A stretch of DNA of 64,000 nucleotides from Pseudomonadota bacterium. Its GTDB lineage: Bacteria; Pseudomonadota; Gammaproteobacteria; Steroidobacterales; Woeseiaceae. A model generated the notes under the pieces. That model saw only the letters and a program-made list of their open reading frames with translations, was not told where the DNA came from and did not search any database. The translations under genes and the position numbers were made by a program. Below are positions 42,974-52,611 of this stretch, piece after piece (position 1 is the stretch's first letter; every line of letters starts with the position of its first letter). The stretch spans positions 94,169 to 158,168 of the forward strand of contig JACZTO010000001.1 of assembly GCA_022573655.1 (NCBI GenBank). Direction: 5' to 3'.

Positions 42974-44224
42974 CTACTCGGACATACCGTCCACGTAACC
43001 ACCTTCGTTGGATATCCGCGCGGCGTCGATTTGCATGTCGTCGACAACAGCGCGGTCGGTTTGAATGCCCACATGGAAAGTGGCAAAGCCGGGCATGACT
43101 ACCTGATTACGTGCCATGCCGATAATGCGTCCTGCGTAGGGAGATCGCAGCTCTGTGCGTGCGTTGTTCATTGGGTCTGTGATGGTGCCGAGTAGATCAC
43201 CTTTCCTGACGGTACTGCCGAGACTCACGTGCGCAAGGAGTATGCCGCCGTTGTCGGCACGTACCCAGGAGGAACGGTAATAGACGGGCTCCGGATCTCC
43301 CCATAGTCGCCTTTTCTTGACCATGCCGAGCGTCGTCAGGAGGATCTTGATTCCTTTGACACCGTGTTTGACCTCGGCAAGTTCGAGCTGTGATGGACCG
43401 CCGGCTTCGACTGTGACCGTTGGAATTCCGGCCATCGTTGCCGCGTGGCGGAGCGTGCCCGCGGCCGGCTTATTGTGCAGCACAACCATGGAACCGAAAC
43501 CGAGGGTAAGTGTCACGACATCCGGATTACGCAAATCCGCACGTATCTGCGGCAGGTTGGTGCGTTCGAACGAGCCTGTGTGCAAATCCACCAGTGCGTC
43601 GCAGTGTGTAATGATGTCGGTAAAAAAGGCATGCGCAATTCTTGCGGCCGCACTGCCATTCGGATTGCCCGGAAAATATCGGTTGAGGTCGCGCCGGTCA
43701 GGGAGGTAGCGAGAGCCGCGGCGAAAGCTTTGTACGTTGACTATGGGTACGCCAATTATCGCGCCTGATAATTTCTGTGGATCGATGTCGTGCAGAACCC
43801 TTTGCACCATTTCAATGCCATTGAGTTCATCACCGTGTATTGCTGCTGTGAGGCACAGCGTTGGCCCGGGGTGCGTTCCGTTCACGACAAGGACCGGTGT
43901 CGAGACAGGGACCCCTTCGAACAACTGGGTTGCCGACCATGACAGGCGCCTGGCGGTACCCGGTGCGATGTCGGTATCCAGGAGGCGCATCGATTTGGCC
44001 TGGCCGTCCGCCGATGTTACAGCTTTGGCCAGGGGTACAGACTCATCCAGCGGCGTTACAGAATCGATCAATTGTTCGGCGGCCGCAGGGGCTTCGCTGT
44101 TATCTGTGGGCTCGATCGCAGTATTGCCAGCGAGGGTCACTGAGCATGTCAGCAGCGCGGCAATTGCGGCGAAGTATTGGCAAATGCTGTCGCAAGTGTG
44201 AGATTGTCGGTGTAAGGCGTTCAT
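42974..44224 (-). CDS. Exported succinylglutamate desuccinylase/aspartoacylase family protein
   Basis: A 416-residue M14-like metal hydrolase. A signal-like N-terminus (YFAAIAALLTCSVTLAG) precedes the catalytic domain. Zinc ligands are in AIHGDELNG (H and E) and LVDLHTGS (H), with the catalytic Glu probably in TVEAGG. The C-terminal beta domain (GILLAHVSLGSTVRKGDLLGTI) looks lipoyl-like. A periplasmic location would exclude arginine catabolism by AstE; a deacylase or peptidase role is possible. The start ATG 44224 is preferred to the track start. Confidence 0.8.
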   Translation of the reverse strand: MNALHRQSHTCDSICQYFAAIAALLTCSVTLAGNTAIEPTDNSEAPAAAEQLIDSVTPLDESVPLAKAVTSADGQAKSMRLLDTDIAPGTARRLSWSATQLFEGVPVSTPVLVVNGTHPGPTLCLTAAIHGDELNGIEMVQRVLHDIDPQKLSGAIIGVPIVNVQSFRRGSRYLPDRRDLNRYFPGNPNGSAAARIAHAFFTDIITHCDALVDLHTGSFERTNLPQIRADLRNPDVVTLTLGFGSMVVLHNKPAAGTLRHAATMAGIPTVTVEAGGPSQLELAEVKHGVKGIKILLTTLGMVKKRRLWGDPEPVYYRSSWVRADNGGILLAHVSLGSTVRKGDLLGTITDPMNNARTELRSPYAGRIIGMARNQVVMPGFATFHVGIQTDRAVVDDMQIDAARISNEGGYVDGMSE

Positions 44225-44314
44225 ACACGGCCCAAAGTACCGGAAATAGCAGGTTTTTACTGTGACCCAATCAGGAATTTGCAGGAAATTGAATCGAAAC
44301 AAGAATCAGTCCAG

Positions 44315-46228
44315 ATGACGAGAAGACAACCCCTCTTGTTCCTTCTCTGCGCGTGTCTGCCAGCCTTTGCGGGGACAGATGAGACATTTCCACAACCGGT
44401 CGAATTGCAGCCCGATGTAGATTTCTGGATATCGATATTTACGCAATTTGCGAGCGATGACGGTGTGTTGCACGACAATCGCAATTTGGCGATTATTTAC
44501 GATCACCTGCCAATGCCAGCGCAGCTCTCGCGACGCGAGCGACAACGAAGAGTTGAGAAGCGCCGCAAAGGTTTGCAAACGACGCTACGATCGTTGGCGT
44601 CCGGAAAGCGCAGCAACCTCAGTACCGAAGAAAAGCGGGTGCTTGCGCTTTGGCCAAAAGACGTTAGTAACATAACCTTGGGAGCAGCGGTTAATCGCAT
44701 TCGCTACCAACAGGGTCTGAGCGACCGATTTCGCAGCGGTCTGCAGCGCTCCGGTCGGTGGCGCGACTATATTATTGAGCAATTCACCGCGCTTGGTGTG
44801 CCTGTTGAGTTGGCCGCGTTGCCGCATGTCGAATCGTCTTATGATCCAAATGCGCGATCCCATGTTGGTGCTTCCGGGATCTGGCAATTCACGCGCAGCA
44901 CTGGTCGACGATTCATGCGTGTTGATCACGTCGTCGATGAGCGCAACGATCCTTTCGCTGCAACACGTGCAGCGGGGCGACTGTTGGCCCACAATTATTC
45001 GATTACTGGCAACTGGCCGATGGCTATTACGGCGTACAACCATGGACTTGCCGGAGTCCGTCGAGCAATGCGTAAGTACGGCGATACGGCTTACGTTGAT
45101 ATTCTGCGAAAACACAAGAGTCGGACTTTCGGTTTTGCATCCCGAAATTTTTATGTCGCATTTGTGGCCGCAAAGGAAATCGATCAGAATGTGGAGAAAT
45201 ACTTTCCGGGTCTTACGCCTGAGCAACCAACAAATTACTCAGTTGCGAATCTGCCCTATTATGTTTCCGTATCTGGATTGACAACGTCGCTCGGCGTTGC
45301 GCCGGCGACACTGGCAAAACATAATCCCGCGTTGCAGGCCACGGTATGGCAGGGCAGCAAATATTTGCCCAAGGGTTACGAACTACGTTTTCCGACAGAG
45401 TCTACGCGCCAGCCGCTAGCGGCAATACTGGCGGCGCTGCCGAAAGACGCTGTCTTCAATAAGCAAATGCCTGATATGTTTCATACTGTTGCACGTGGGG
45501 ACACGCTGTCGGAAATCGCCCAAACCTACGACACCCGCGTATCGACATTGGTGGCTCTGAACTCTCTGACCAGCAGCAATCGTATTCGTGCCGGCCAGCG
45601 ATTGCGCCTACCGGCGGCAGGACCCGCTCCGGCCGCTGCCACATCGACAATACCCGCCGGGCCAGAGCCTGTGATCGTCGCGAGCAATGCGGCGGTGGTT
45701 GAGGATACTCCCGCCGAGGAGCTGACCCCTGAAGCCTTGGCGAATAATATTGCAGCGATGTTGTTAGGCAGGATTCAAACCGCATTGCTGGCTGACCCAA
45801 GCGACTACAGCGTCGCCTCAGACAAATCGATCGAGGTGCAGGAGCTGGAGACGCTTGGACATTTCGGAGACTGGCTGGAGATTAAGACGCAGAGGCTCCG
45901 GGATATCAATGGTCTCGCATTCCGGGCTCCACTTGTGGTTGGCCAGCGTCTCAAACTCGATCTTGATACTGTCGATGCGAATAAATTCGAAGAGCGGCGT
46001 ATTGCCTATCATCGTGAACAACAAGACAGCTTTTTCCGGCGACACATTATTAGCGGCGTGACCGAGCATACGATCCAGTCGGGCGAATCGATCTGGATTT
46101 TGGCGCTGCGCCGGTACAAGGTGCCGGTCTGGTTATTCCGCCAGTACAACCCGGAAATTAATCTGCACAACGTCCAGCCCGGCACAAAAGTGCAGATGCC
46201 GCTGTTGTCCAACGTGGATTTAGGGTGA
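44315..46228 (+). CDS. mltD: MltD-like membrane-bound lytic murein transglycosylase with LysM domains
   Basis: A 637-residue protein. Signal peptide (PLLFLLCACLPAFAG), then a soluble-lytic-transglycosylase domain with the catalytic Glu in PHVESSYDP near 172 and ASGIWQFTRSTGRRF. LysM domains lie near residues 388-434 (TVARGDTLSEIAQTYDTRV) and 584-630 (IQSGESIWILALRRY). It cleaves glycan strands in the periplasm. ATG 44315 is chosen so that the signal peptide is N-terminal; a TTG at 44279 with AGGAA is an alternative. Confidence 0.9.
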   Translation: MTRRQPLLFLLCACLPAFAGTDETFPQPVELQPDVDFWISIFTQFASDDGVLHDNRNLAIIYDHLPMPAQLSRRERQRRVEKRRKGLQTTLRSLASGKRSNLSTEEKRVLALWPKDVSNITLGAAVNRIRYQQGLSDRFRSGLQRSGRWRDYIIEQFTALGVPVELAALPHVESSYDPNARSHVGASGIWQFTRSTGRRFMRVDHVVDERNDPFAATRAAGRLLAHNYSITGNWPMAITAYNHGLAGVRRAMRKYGDTAYVDILRKHKSRTFGFASRNFYVAFVAAKEIDQNVEKYFPGLTPEQPTNYSVANLPYYVSVSGLTTSLGVAPATLAKHNPALQATVWQGSKYLPKGYELRFPTESTRQPLAAILAALPKDAVFNKQMPDMFHTVARGDTLSEIAQTYDTRVSTLVALNSLTSSNRIRAGQRLRLPAAGPAPAAATSTIPAGPEPVIVASNAAVVEDTPAEELTPEALANNIAAMLLGRIQTALLADPSDYSVASDKSIEVQELETLGHFGDWLEIKTQRLRDINGLAFRAPLVVGQRLKLDLDTVDANKFEERRIAYHREQQDSFFRRHIISGVTEHTIQSGESIWILALRRYKVPVWLFRQYNPEINLHNVQPGTKVQMPLLSNVDLG

Positions 46229-46629
46229 TGCACGGGTTTGCCGGAGCGGTTTTTTGGCGACTGATGCCGGTGGTCGTCATTACGGTTGCGGCGGGATTCT
46301 GGATTGACGTTGTGCAGGAGGGCGGGCCATATGTGCTGCGTAACCTGGTTCCGCCAATGTTGCTCGTTATCATCTCCTGGGTGACATTGCATCGCGGCGG
46401 TGGCAGATGGGCCGGTTCCGGACTGCGGATGCCCTTAGGCACTATTGGCTACGCAATTCCGGCACTGGGATTATCTTTGTATCTTCACTACGCGTATTCG
46501 GTCAATCTAAACGACATGTTTGGTGACTCCCTGTATCCGGGCCGTGTATTTCGTTATCTTCCGATCTACACGATGGTTGCTGGCAGCATCGGTTTTGCGA
46601 TTGGCTGGGTTGTAGGACGCAGTGTGTAG
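46228..46629 (+). CDS. Unknown four-helix membrane protein
   Basis: A 133-residue protein with about four hydrophobic helices (e.g. FWRLMPVVVITVAAGFW and IYTMVAGSIGFAIGWVVG) and no recognised family. The ATG overlaps the transglycosylase stop (TGATG), so the two are translationally coupled and the protein may support envelope maintenance. The function is not evident. Confidence 0.7.
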   Translation: MHGFAGAVFWRLMPVVVITVAAGFWIDVVQEGGPYVLRNLVPPMLLVIISWVTLHRGGGRWAGSGLRMPLGTIGYAIPALGLSLYLHYAYSVNLNDMFGDSLYPGRVFRYLPIYTMVAGSIGFAIGWVVGRSV

Positions 46630-46693
46630 TATGAAGAAGGGTATTTTTCAGTTGAGCAGCCAAGTGCTACGCTGACCCTAAAAATATTTGACG

Positions 46694-47212
46694 ATGAGTG
46701 CAATGACAATTCGACATTTACTTGCAGCAGGTCTCCTGACGATTTTTGTGTTGCCGATTCCGACCGCGCTAAAGGCTGGTGATTTTCCGGTCGCGGATAT
46801 GGTTGTTATTGAGAAGGCTGAGCGCAAGCTCCATCTGATGCGGAATGGTGAAATATTTCGCACGTTCGCGATTGCTTTGGGAATTCGTCCGGTTGGTGAC
46901 AAGAAACAGGAAGGAGATTTCAAAACGCCCGAGGGTAAGTACAATCTCGATATGCGCAATGCGAATAGTGATTTTTTTCTGTCAATACATGTATCGTATC
47001 CGAGCTCGAAAGATCGACGCGAGGCAAAAAATCTGGGAGTGGATCCAGGAGGATCCATCATGATCCATGGGCAGCCGAATCAGCCCGTACACTCGGAGAC
47101 TTACTATCGCACTCAAGACTGGACCAATGGCTGCATTGCTGTGTCCAACTCTGACATGATCGATATCTGGCTAATGACCGGCGAGAACACCCCGATCGAA
47201 ATCCGTCCCTGA
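46694..47212 (+). CDS. L,D-transpeptidase family protein
   Basis: A 172-residue protein with a signal peptide (TIRHLLAAGLLTIFVLPIPTALKA) and a YkuD domain: MVVIEKAERKLHLMRNGEIFRTF, then the catalytic IMIHG...DWTNGCIAVSN with the nucleophile Cys. It forms or uses 3-3 cross-links or attaches proteins to peptidoglycan. There is no LysM. The start is uncertain among TTG 46688, ATG 46694 and ATG 46703, all with poor ribosome-binding sites; I give ATG 46694. It lies 3 bp before ppnN. Confidence 0.85.
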   Translation: MSAMTIRHLLAAGLLTIFVLPIPTALKAGDFPVADMVVIEKAERKLHLMRNGEIFRTFAIALGIRPVGDKKQEGDFKTPEGKYNLDMRNANSDFFLSIHVSYPSSKDRREAKNLGVDPGGSIMIHGQPNQPVHSETYYRTQDWTNGCIAVSNSDMIDIWLMTGENTPIEIRP

Positions 47213-47215
47213 TCC

Positions 47216-48589
47216 ATGACAAATTCTGTGCAATGTGTTGATGCCGAGGTCTGGCCCGAGGGCAGCCTTGAGGTCCTTTCCCACTTCGAAGTCGATTTGC
47301 TAAAGAGCAGTGGTACCGGTGGTCTGTATCCATTGTTGCGGCGCTGCATGCTTGCTGTACTGAACTCGGGCAGCAGCACAGACGACACGCGAGAGGTTCT
47401 TGAGGCGTATTCCGATTTTGAAATTGGGTTCATCCAGCAGGACAGGGGGCTCAAGATTTCGCTGAAAAATGCGCCCTCGGCCGCTTTTGTGGACGGCAAA
47501 ATGATCCGGGGTACGCGCGAGTTACTGTTTGCTGTGCTGCGCGATATCGTATTTACACACAATGACATTTTCGCCAGTGGTCGCTTCGATCTGGAGTCAG
47601 CGCAAGGTGTCACTAATGCGGTGTTTCATATACTGCGTAACGCCCGGATTCTGTCCCTCCCGGCCCAGGTCAACCTGGTGGTTTGTTGGGGCGGACACGC
47701 AATCAGTCGTGTGGAGTATGACTACTCGAAGTTGGTCGGGTACGAAATGGGATTGCGTGACTTGAATGTGTGCACAGGATGCGGGCCTGGCGCAATGAAG
47801 GGACCCATGAAAGGCGCCACGATCGGTCACGCGAAACAACGCATCGGTGACGGGCGATACATTGGCATCACCGAACCCGGCATCATCGCGGCCGAGTCAC
47901 CGAATCCAATAGTGAATTCGCTGGTCATCATGCCGGATATGGAAAAACGCCTGGAAGCATTTGTCAGGATCGGCCATGGCATTATTGTTTTCCCCGGTGG
48001 AGTCGGTACGGCGGAGGAAATACTGTATTTGCTGGGAGTGCTTTTGCATCCTGAAAATCATGGCCACCCACTGCCTCTCATAATGACAGGGCCACCTGCG
48101 GCAGAATCCTTTTTCCGGCAGATCGATGAGTTCGTCAAAGCGACTCTCGGCCAGGCTGCTCAAGACCGATATAAGATCATCATCGACGATCCGAAATCTG
48201 TTGCCAGAGAAATGAAACGCAATCTTGAAGACGTGCTGGACTTTCGCAAGGCAAACGGCGATGCATTTTATTTCAACTGGCGTCTAAAGATTGATAAGGA
48301 ATTTCAATATCCATTCGTAGCGACACATGATTCGATGCAAGAGATCGAGATCAGTGAGGAACTGCCGGCGCATATCCTCGCGGCTAATCTTCGCCGCGTA
48401 TTCTCAGGTATCGTTTCCGGAAATGTCAGAGAGGATACGGCCGAACGAATCGACGAGTACGGGCCTTTCCAAATAAACGGGTCAGAACGAATTATGGGGT
48501 TGCTCGACAAGTTGCTCACTGTTTTTGTTGAGCAGGGCCGCATGAAATTATCGGGTAGGGAATACGATCCATGTTATGTGATTAAGTAA
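47216..48589 (+). CDS. ppnN: Pyrimidine/purine nucleotide 5'-monophosphate nucleosidase
   Basis: A 457-residue protein of the LOG/YgdH family. The N-terminal domain is followed by the Rossmann-like nucleosidase core: CTGCGPGAMKGPMKGATIGHAK (near 185-205) and FPGGVGTAEEILYLLG (near 260-275). It cleaves GMP, IMP and other nucleotides to base and ribose-5-phosphate and, in E. coli, responds to (p)ppGpp. The length matches E. coli PpnN. The function of the upstream transpeptidase is unrelated, so the short spacing may be coincidental. Confidence 0.92.
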   Translation: MTNSVQCVDAEVWPEGSLEVLSHFEVDLLKSSGTGGLYPLLRRCMLAVLNSGSSTDDTREVLEAYSDFEIGFIQQDRGLKISLKNAPSAAFVDGKMIRGTRELLFAVLRDIVFTHNDIFASGRFDLESAQGVTNAVFHILRNARILSLPAQVNLVVCWGGHAISRVEYDYSKLVGYEMGLRDLNVCTGCGPGAMKGPMKGATIGHAKQRIGDGRYIGITEPGIIAAESPNPIVNSLVIMPDMEKRLEAFVRIGHGIIVFPGGVGTAEEILYLLGVLLHPENHGHPLPLIMTGPPAAESFFRQIDEFVKATLGQAAQDRYKIIIDDPKSVAREMKRNLEDVLDFRKANGDAFYFNWRLKIDKEFQYPFVATHDSMQEIEISEELPAHILAANLRRVFSGIVSGNVREDTAERIDEYGPFQINGSERIMGLLDKLLTVFVEQGRMKLSGREYDPCYVIK

Positions 48590-48697
48590 AAACGGAAAGT
48601 AAACAGTTGAAAAATAAAGAGAAAAGTCAATAACGCATTGTGATGCAGTTCCTGTGATTTATGGTGAATCGGAACTAGCATTTGATCATAGGATTGA

Positions 48698-48982
48698 TTG
48701 AGCAATGCGATGCCAGATAGCAAGCCCATAAGGTGGGTCGATAATTACGGCAAGGAAGCCGAGACTAAGCCAAAGGCGGATGGTTCAACGTCGGGCAGTC
48801 ATGCACCTGCTGCGAACGACGCAGACGGGTGGCAGCAGTATCGGCGCTGGATATCAAAGGCACCGACGCCACGTAGTCGTCGCTCCGGCATCGATCCTTC
48901 CCTTTATAGTTGGAAGGGTTATCGCGACTGGACTGATCAGGTCAAACGAAACTGGTCGAAAGAGCAGAACAACGACGACTAG
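48698..48982 (+). CDS. Unknown small hydrophilic protein
   Basis: A 94-residue protein with no signal or membrane segment. It is rich in Lys, Arg, Asp and Trp (five Trp in WVDNY, WQQYRRW, YSWKGYRDW and WSKE). No family is recognised. The frame starts at TTG 48698 (AGGA just upstream) or ATG 48710. A strong hairpin at 49030 lies 47 bp after the stop, which supports a real, monocistronic gene. Confidence 0.5.
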   Translation: MSNAMPDSKPIRWVDNYGKEAETKPKADGSTSGSHAPAANDADGWQQYRRWISKAPTPRSRRSGIDPSLYSWKGYRDWTDQVKRNWSKEQNNDD

Positions 48983-49029
48983 GTTTCGATCTAAATATTT
49001 GCTCTAAAATGCAAGTACACTAAAAAAAT

Positions 49030-49051
49030 GCCGGCACCTTGCCGGCGTTTT
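49030..49051 (+). terminator. Rho-independent terminator
   Basis: GCCGGC-acctt-GCCGGC followed by GTTTT. Seven A in a row also precede the stem, so it can act in both directions. It closes the unit ending at 48982; the next plus-strand gene starts at 49220. Confidence 0.75.
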
Positions 49052-49219
49052 ACGTAATGACCTGATCAGTCTCAAATGGCCGGAACTGCGTCTGGTTTCA
49101 CAAGAAAAAACGCCGTGATTCGTGTTTTCTGAAGCAAGCTGTGACATGCCTCACGGAGTGCAAAAACTGACCTGCCTATAGTCGACTTAACTACCCGTAC
49201 GAACAAGTAAATCGAGAGT

Positions 49220-49411
49220 ATGACAAAGAAACATCGCAAAACTGATTCACCCTTGGGCGCGCTAAAAAGCGAATCTGCGAGACAGCGCTGGGAGCTCTTT
49301 CATCGCGCAATCGCGCATGCAAAAGAGTCGAACAATGCCTCGCTGGCCGAAGCTGATAGGCATAGAGCTGAAGCCGAGGCAGCTGCGCCGCTGCTATCCG
49401 TTGTTCGCTAG
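49220..49411 (+). CDS. Unknown 63-residue basic protein
   Basis: A 63-codon frame with ATG preceded by GAGAG. The product is hydrophilic and mostly helical (RQRWELFHRAIAHAKESNN, then an alanine/glutamate-rich tail). No family is recognised. It lies 9 bp before the next small gene in the same direction, which makes an expressed pair plausible, but coding status is not certain. Confidence 0.45.
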   Translation: MTKKHRKTDSPLGALKSESARQRWELFHRAIAHAKESNNASLAEADRHRAEAEAAAPLLSVVR

Positions 49412-49420
49412 GAACATTGC

Positions 49421-49672
49421 ATGGAAAGGCTGATTCAGTATCTCGATGAACTGGATGACCTGATTGGTATGATCGGTCTGGTCGCAGAGCGCATACGCAG
49501 CCTTTTTCTTGCACTACTCTCATGCCTGTCATTAGTCGCCGTTGCGGTGCCCGGTGTCTGGCTGGCGCTGGTTAACCCACCGCTCGCCCTGGCAACCTCA
49601 ACAATTCTGTTTGTGACTCTTCTGTACCGGACCGTCACCGCTCCGATGCAGACCTTGTCGCGCCCTGCCTGA
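49421..49672 (+). CDS. Unknown 83-residue membrane protein
   Basis: An 83-codon frame with AGGAAC seven bases before its ATG. An N-terminal amphipathic helix (IQYLDELDDLIGMIGLVAERI) is followed by two hydrophobic helices (SLFLALLSCLSLVAVAVPGVWL and LALATSTILFVTLLY). No family is recognised. It lies upstream of htpG, which has its own heat-shock-type promoter. Confidence 0.58.
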   Translation: MERLIQYLDELDDLIGMIGLVAERIRSLFLALLSCLSLVAVAVPGVWLALVNPPLALATSTILFVTLLYRTVTAPMQTLSRPA

Positions 49673-49717
49673 CTAGCTCCACCCATCCGACAACCCCCCT
49701 GAACCCCCCTGCGCGGA

Positions 49718-49743
49718 CTTGAAATTGGCGTTGTAGACCTCAT
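49718..49743 (+). promoter_or_regulatory. Sigma32 (heat-shock) promoter of htpG
   Basis: CTTGAAA (49718-49724), a 13-bp spacer and CCTCAT (49738-49743). This matches the RpoH consensus CTTGAAA-N13-CCCCAT with one mismatch and lies 35 bp before the htpG GTG. Heat-induced expression of the htpG-msrB-FKBP run is the natural reading. Confidence 0.75.
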
Positions 49744-49777
49744 CGTGTGTCGATAATGATTGTCAGGAGATGACAGC

Positions 49778-51688
49778 GTGAGCGACAAGCGCGAAACCCT
49801 AGGATTCCAAACCGAAGTACGTCAGCTGTTACAGCTGATGATCCACTCAATGTACAGCAACAAGGAAATTTTCCTGCGTGAGCTGATATCCAATGCATCC
49901 GATGCGGCGGACAAATTGCGCTTCGAGGCTTTGGCTGCCCCGGAACTCCTGAGCGACGATACTGAGCTGGGTATCCGCATCGAGATTGACAAGGACAAGG
50001 GCTTGTTGTCTGTCTCCGACAACGGAACCGGCATGTCGCGGGATGAGCTGATTGATAATCTTGGCACTATTGCCAAATCAGGCACGGCCGAATTCCTCCA
50101 GCAGATGACCGGTGACAAGAAACACGATTCCAATCTTATCGGGAAATTCGGTGTCGGTTTTTACTCGGCTTTCATCGTTGCAGACAAAGTCGTTGTTGAA
50201 ACACGTCGCGCCGGCCTGGCGGCTGATGAGGCGGTGCGCTGGGAGTCGGACGGACAGGGTGAGTTCTCCATTGAGGGAATCGAACGTGAGGAGCGCGGTA
50301 CACGTGTTACGTTGCATCTAAAAACTGATGCGTCGGAATTCTCGGAGCCTTTTCGAATTGAGTCCTTGATTCGCAAGTACTCGGATCACATTGAATTCCC
50401 GGTATCACTACTTGCATCCGAATCGGGTGACGACGAAGCCAAAGTGATCAATTCGGCCACCGCTTTGTGGACGCGCTCGCGTAGCGACGTCTCAGACGAC
50501 GAATACAAAGAGTTTTATAAACACCTGTCGCATGACTTTGCCGATCCATTGTTGTGGAGTCACAATCGCGTTGAGGGTAAACGAGAATACACAAGCCTGC
50601 TTTTCATTCCTGGCTCGGCACCATTTGACCTCTGGAATCGCGACACACCTCGCGGCCTGAAGTTGTATGTGCAGCGGGTCTTTATCATGGATGATGCGGA
50701 GCAATTCTTGCCGCTGTACTTGCGATTCGTCAAGGGTGTGGTGGACTCATCAGACTTGCCGCTCAATATCTCGCGAGAAATGCTGCAGCAGAGCCCGGAC
50801 CTCATCGCGATGCGGAGTGCGCTGACACGGCGGGTCCTCGATATGTTGCAGAAAATCGCCATCAGCGATAAGGACAACTTCCAGAAATTTTGGGGCGAGT
50901 TCGGTCAGGTGCTGAAGGAAGGCGTGGTCGAAGACCATGCCAACAAGGACAAGTTAGCGAAACTGTTGCGTTTCGCGACGACACACAGCGGCACCGACAG
51001 TCAGGATCAGTCGCTGGCTGATGTTGTCGGAAGGGCGCGAAAGGGTCAGGACCAGATCTACTACATTCTGGCCGATAACTATGCAACAGCGGCGGCGAGC
51101 CCGCATCTTGAGCAGCTCAAAAAGCGTGGTATTGAGGTGTTGTTACTCACCGATCGCATTGACGCATGGCTGGCAGACGGGCTTGTGGAATACGACGGCA
51201 AGGCGCTGGTCGACGTCGCTCGTGGGGCGCTGGATTTGCCTGACGATGATGGGACTGATGCGCAAGACGCCGTCAGTGAGGAGCATGATCGCCTGCTTCA
51301 AAAAATACAGGGCGCGCTTGGTGACAGGGTCGCTGCGGTGAAAGTCAGTCGCAGGCTCGTGGATTCGCCAGCCTGCGTTGTGGCGGGAGACGATGACCTG
51401 AATCCCCAAATTCGCCGTATGTTGGAAGCAAGTGGTCAGACAGTACCGGATTCGAAGCCGATTCTGGAGATCAACGTGGACCACCCATTGGTAGCCAGTT
51501 TGTCTGCCGAAAGCGATGACGGGAGGTTCGGTGAGTTGTCCAGTATCATTCTGGATCATGCAATGTTAGCCGAGGGCGCACAGCTGGCAAATCCGGCAGA
51601 ATACGTGCAACGCATCAACAAGCTCTTGCTGGGTATCGAGCGAGGGGCTGACAAGAGTGAACAAGGTTCTGCAGAAAACAGGTCGTGA
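49778..51688 (+). CDS. htpG: Hsp90-family chaperone HtpG
   Basis: A 636-residue cytosolic chaperone. The N-terminal GHKL ATPase (about 1-220) shows FLRELISNASDAADKLRF, DNGTGM, GTIAKSGT and GKFGVGFYSAFIVAD; middle and dimerisation domains follow (NISREMLQQSP; ANPAEYVQRINKLL). The length is standard. The start is GTG 49778, with AGGAG nine bases upstream, giving the family N-terminus ETLGFQTEV; the TTG at 49760 is unlikely. Confidence 0.96.
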   Translation: MSDKRETLGFQTEVRQLLQLMIHSMYSNKEIFLRELISNASDAADKLRFEALAAPELLSDDTELGIRIEIDKDKGLLSVSDNGTGMSRDELIDNLGTIAKSGTAEFLQQMTGDKKHDSNLIGKFGVGFYSAFIVADKVVVETRRAGLAADEAVRWESDGQGEFSIEGIEREERGTRVTLHLKTDASEFSEPFRIESLIRKYSDHIEFPVSLLASESGDDEAKVINSATALWTRSRSDVSDDEYKEFYKHLSHDFADPLLWSHNRVEGKREYTSLLFIPGSAPFDLWNRDTPRGLKLYVQRVFIMDDAEQFLPLYLRFVKGVVDSSDLPLNISREMLQQSPDLIAMRSALTRRVLDMLQKIAISDKDNFQKFWGEFGQVLKEGVVEDHANKDKLAKLLRFATTHSGTDSQDQSLADVVGRARKGQDQIYYILADNYATAAASPHLEQLKKRGIEVLLLTDRIDAWLADGLVEYDGKALVDVARGALDLPDDDGTDAQDAVSEEHDRLLQKIQGALGDRVAAVKVSRRLVDSPACVVAGDDDLNPQIRRMLEASGQTVPDSKPILEINVDHPLVASLSAESDDGRFGELSSIILDHAMLAEGAQLANPAEYVQRINKLLLGIERGADKSEQGSAENRS

Positions 51689-51700
51689 GGAAGCTGGACA

Positions 51701-52093
51701 ATGAGTCAATCCAAAGACGACGAGTTACGCCAAAAACTCGATTCGGAACAATACCAGGTAACACAGAACGCCGGCACTGAGCGTGCATTCAGCGGCAAAT
51801 ACGTCGACCACAAGTCTGACGGTACGTATAGATGCGTGTGCTGCGATGCGGCTTTGTTCAGTTCGGAGCACAAATACGATTCAGGCTCTGGTTGGCCAAG
51901 CTTTTGGCTGCCATTGGCCGGCGAGACTGTGCGCATTAACAATGATGTGAGTAACGGCATGGTACGACGCGAAGTTGTCTGCAAGAATTGCGATGCGCAT
52001 CTTGGGCACGTGTTCGAAGACGGTCCGCAACCAACGGGCCTGAGATACTGTATTAATTCTGCATCATTGGATTTTGAGGATTCAAGCGAATGA
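51701..52093 (+). CDS. msrB: Peptide-methionine (R)-S-oxide reductase
   Basis: A 130-residue MsrB, which repairs methionine-R-sulfoxide in proteins. It has the zinc pairs CVCC and CKNC, the SGSGWPSFW substrate motif and the catalytic Cys in RYCINSASL near 117. It lies 12 bp after htpG and overlaps the FKBP lipoprotein gene by 4 bases (ATGA), so a protein-repair operon is likely. Confidence 0.95.
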   Translation: MSQSKDDELRQKLDSEQYQVTQNAGTERAFSGKYVDHKSDGTYRCVCCDAALFSSEHKYDSGSGWPSFWLPLAGETVRINNDVSNGMVRREVVCKNCDAHLGHVFEDGPQPTGLRYCINSASLDFEDSSE

Positions 52094-52596
52094 AACGCGG
52101 CTATTTATTTCCCATCCTGATTGCGATTTTGGCTATGGCAGCGTGTGAACAAATGCCAGGAGAAGAGACGCAGATGGAAGCAGCAGTGCATGCCAATGCG
52201 ATGGCAGGCAACTGTCCTGCAGCCGATGAGTCGGGCAATATCACAATCGTGCCGGGCCTGACGGCCACGATAATTACGAATGGCTACGGTCGTGTGGCAA
52301 TTTCGCATGACTATGCTGATGTCCATACGACGTTGTGGTTGTACGACGAGGAAGCAACGGGCGGCCGCGGGACCGAAATCTGGACGTCAGGCGGTGCACA
52401 ACCCTTTCAGTTTCAGCTTGGCAAAGGACAGGTAATCAAAGGTTGGGATTTAGGCGTCCCCTGTATGCGAATTGGCGAGACTCGTGAACTGATAATCGAC
52501 CCGGAACTGGCCTATGGCGCCGCCGGCAAACCACCGGTACCACCCAATTCGCGGCTGTTGTTCAATATCGAGTTGATCCGGCTGGAGGCGCCTTGA
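52090..52596 (+). CDS. FKBP-type peptidyl-prolyl isomerase lipoprotein
   Basis: A 168-residue lipoprotein (lipobox LAMAAC near residue 19). The FKBP domain covers about residues 60-166: [57 protein letters not shown] and [11 protein letters not shown]. Several hydrophobic-pocket residues (F, W and Y) are present. It would assist folding on the periplasmic side of a membrane. Confidence 0.9.
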   Translation: MKRGYLFPILIAILAMAACEQMPGEETQMEAAVHANAMAGNCPAADESGNITIVPGLTATIITNGYGRVAISHDYADVHTTLWLYDEEATGGRGTEIWTSGGAQPFQFQLGKGQVIKGWDLGVPCMRIGETRELIIDPELAYGAAGKPPVPPNSRLLFNIELIRLEAP

Positions 52597-52611
52597 AAAA
52601 GGTCTGGCTGT

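Noticed and set aside
44585-45226. 213-codon minus-strand ORF within the transglycosylase gene
   Set aside because: Shadow ORF, cysteine-rich with no coherent domain.
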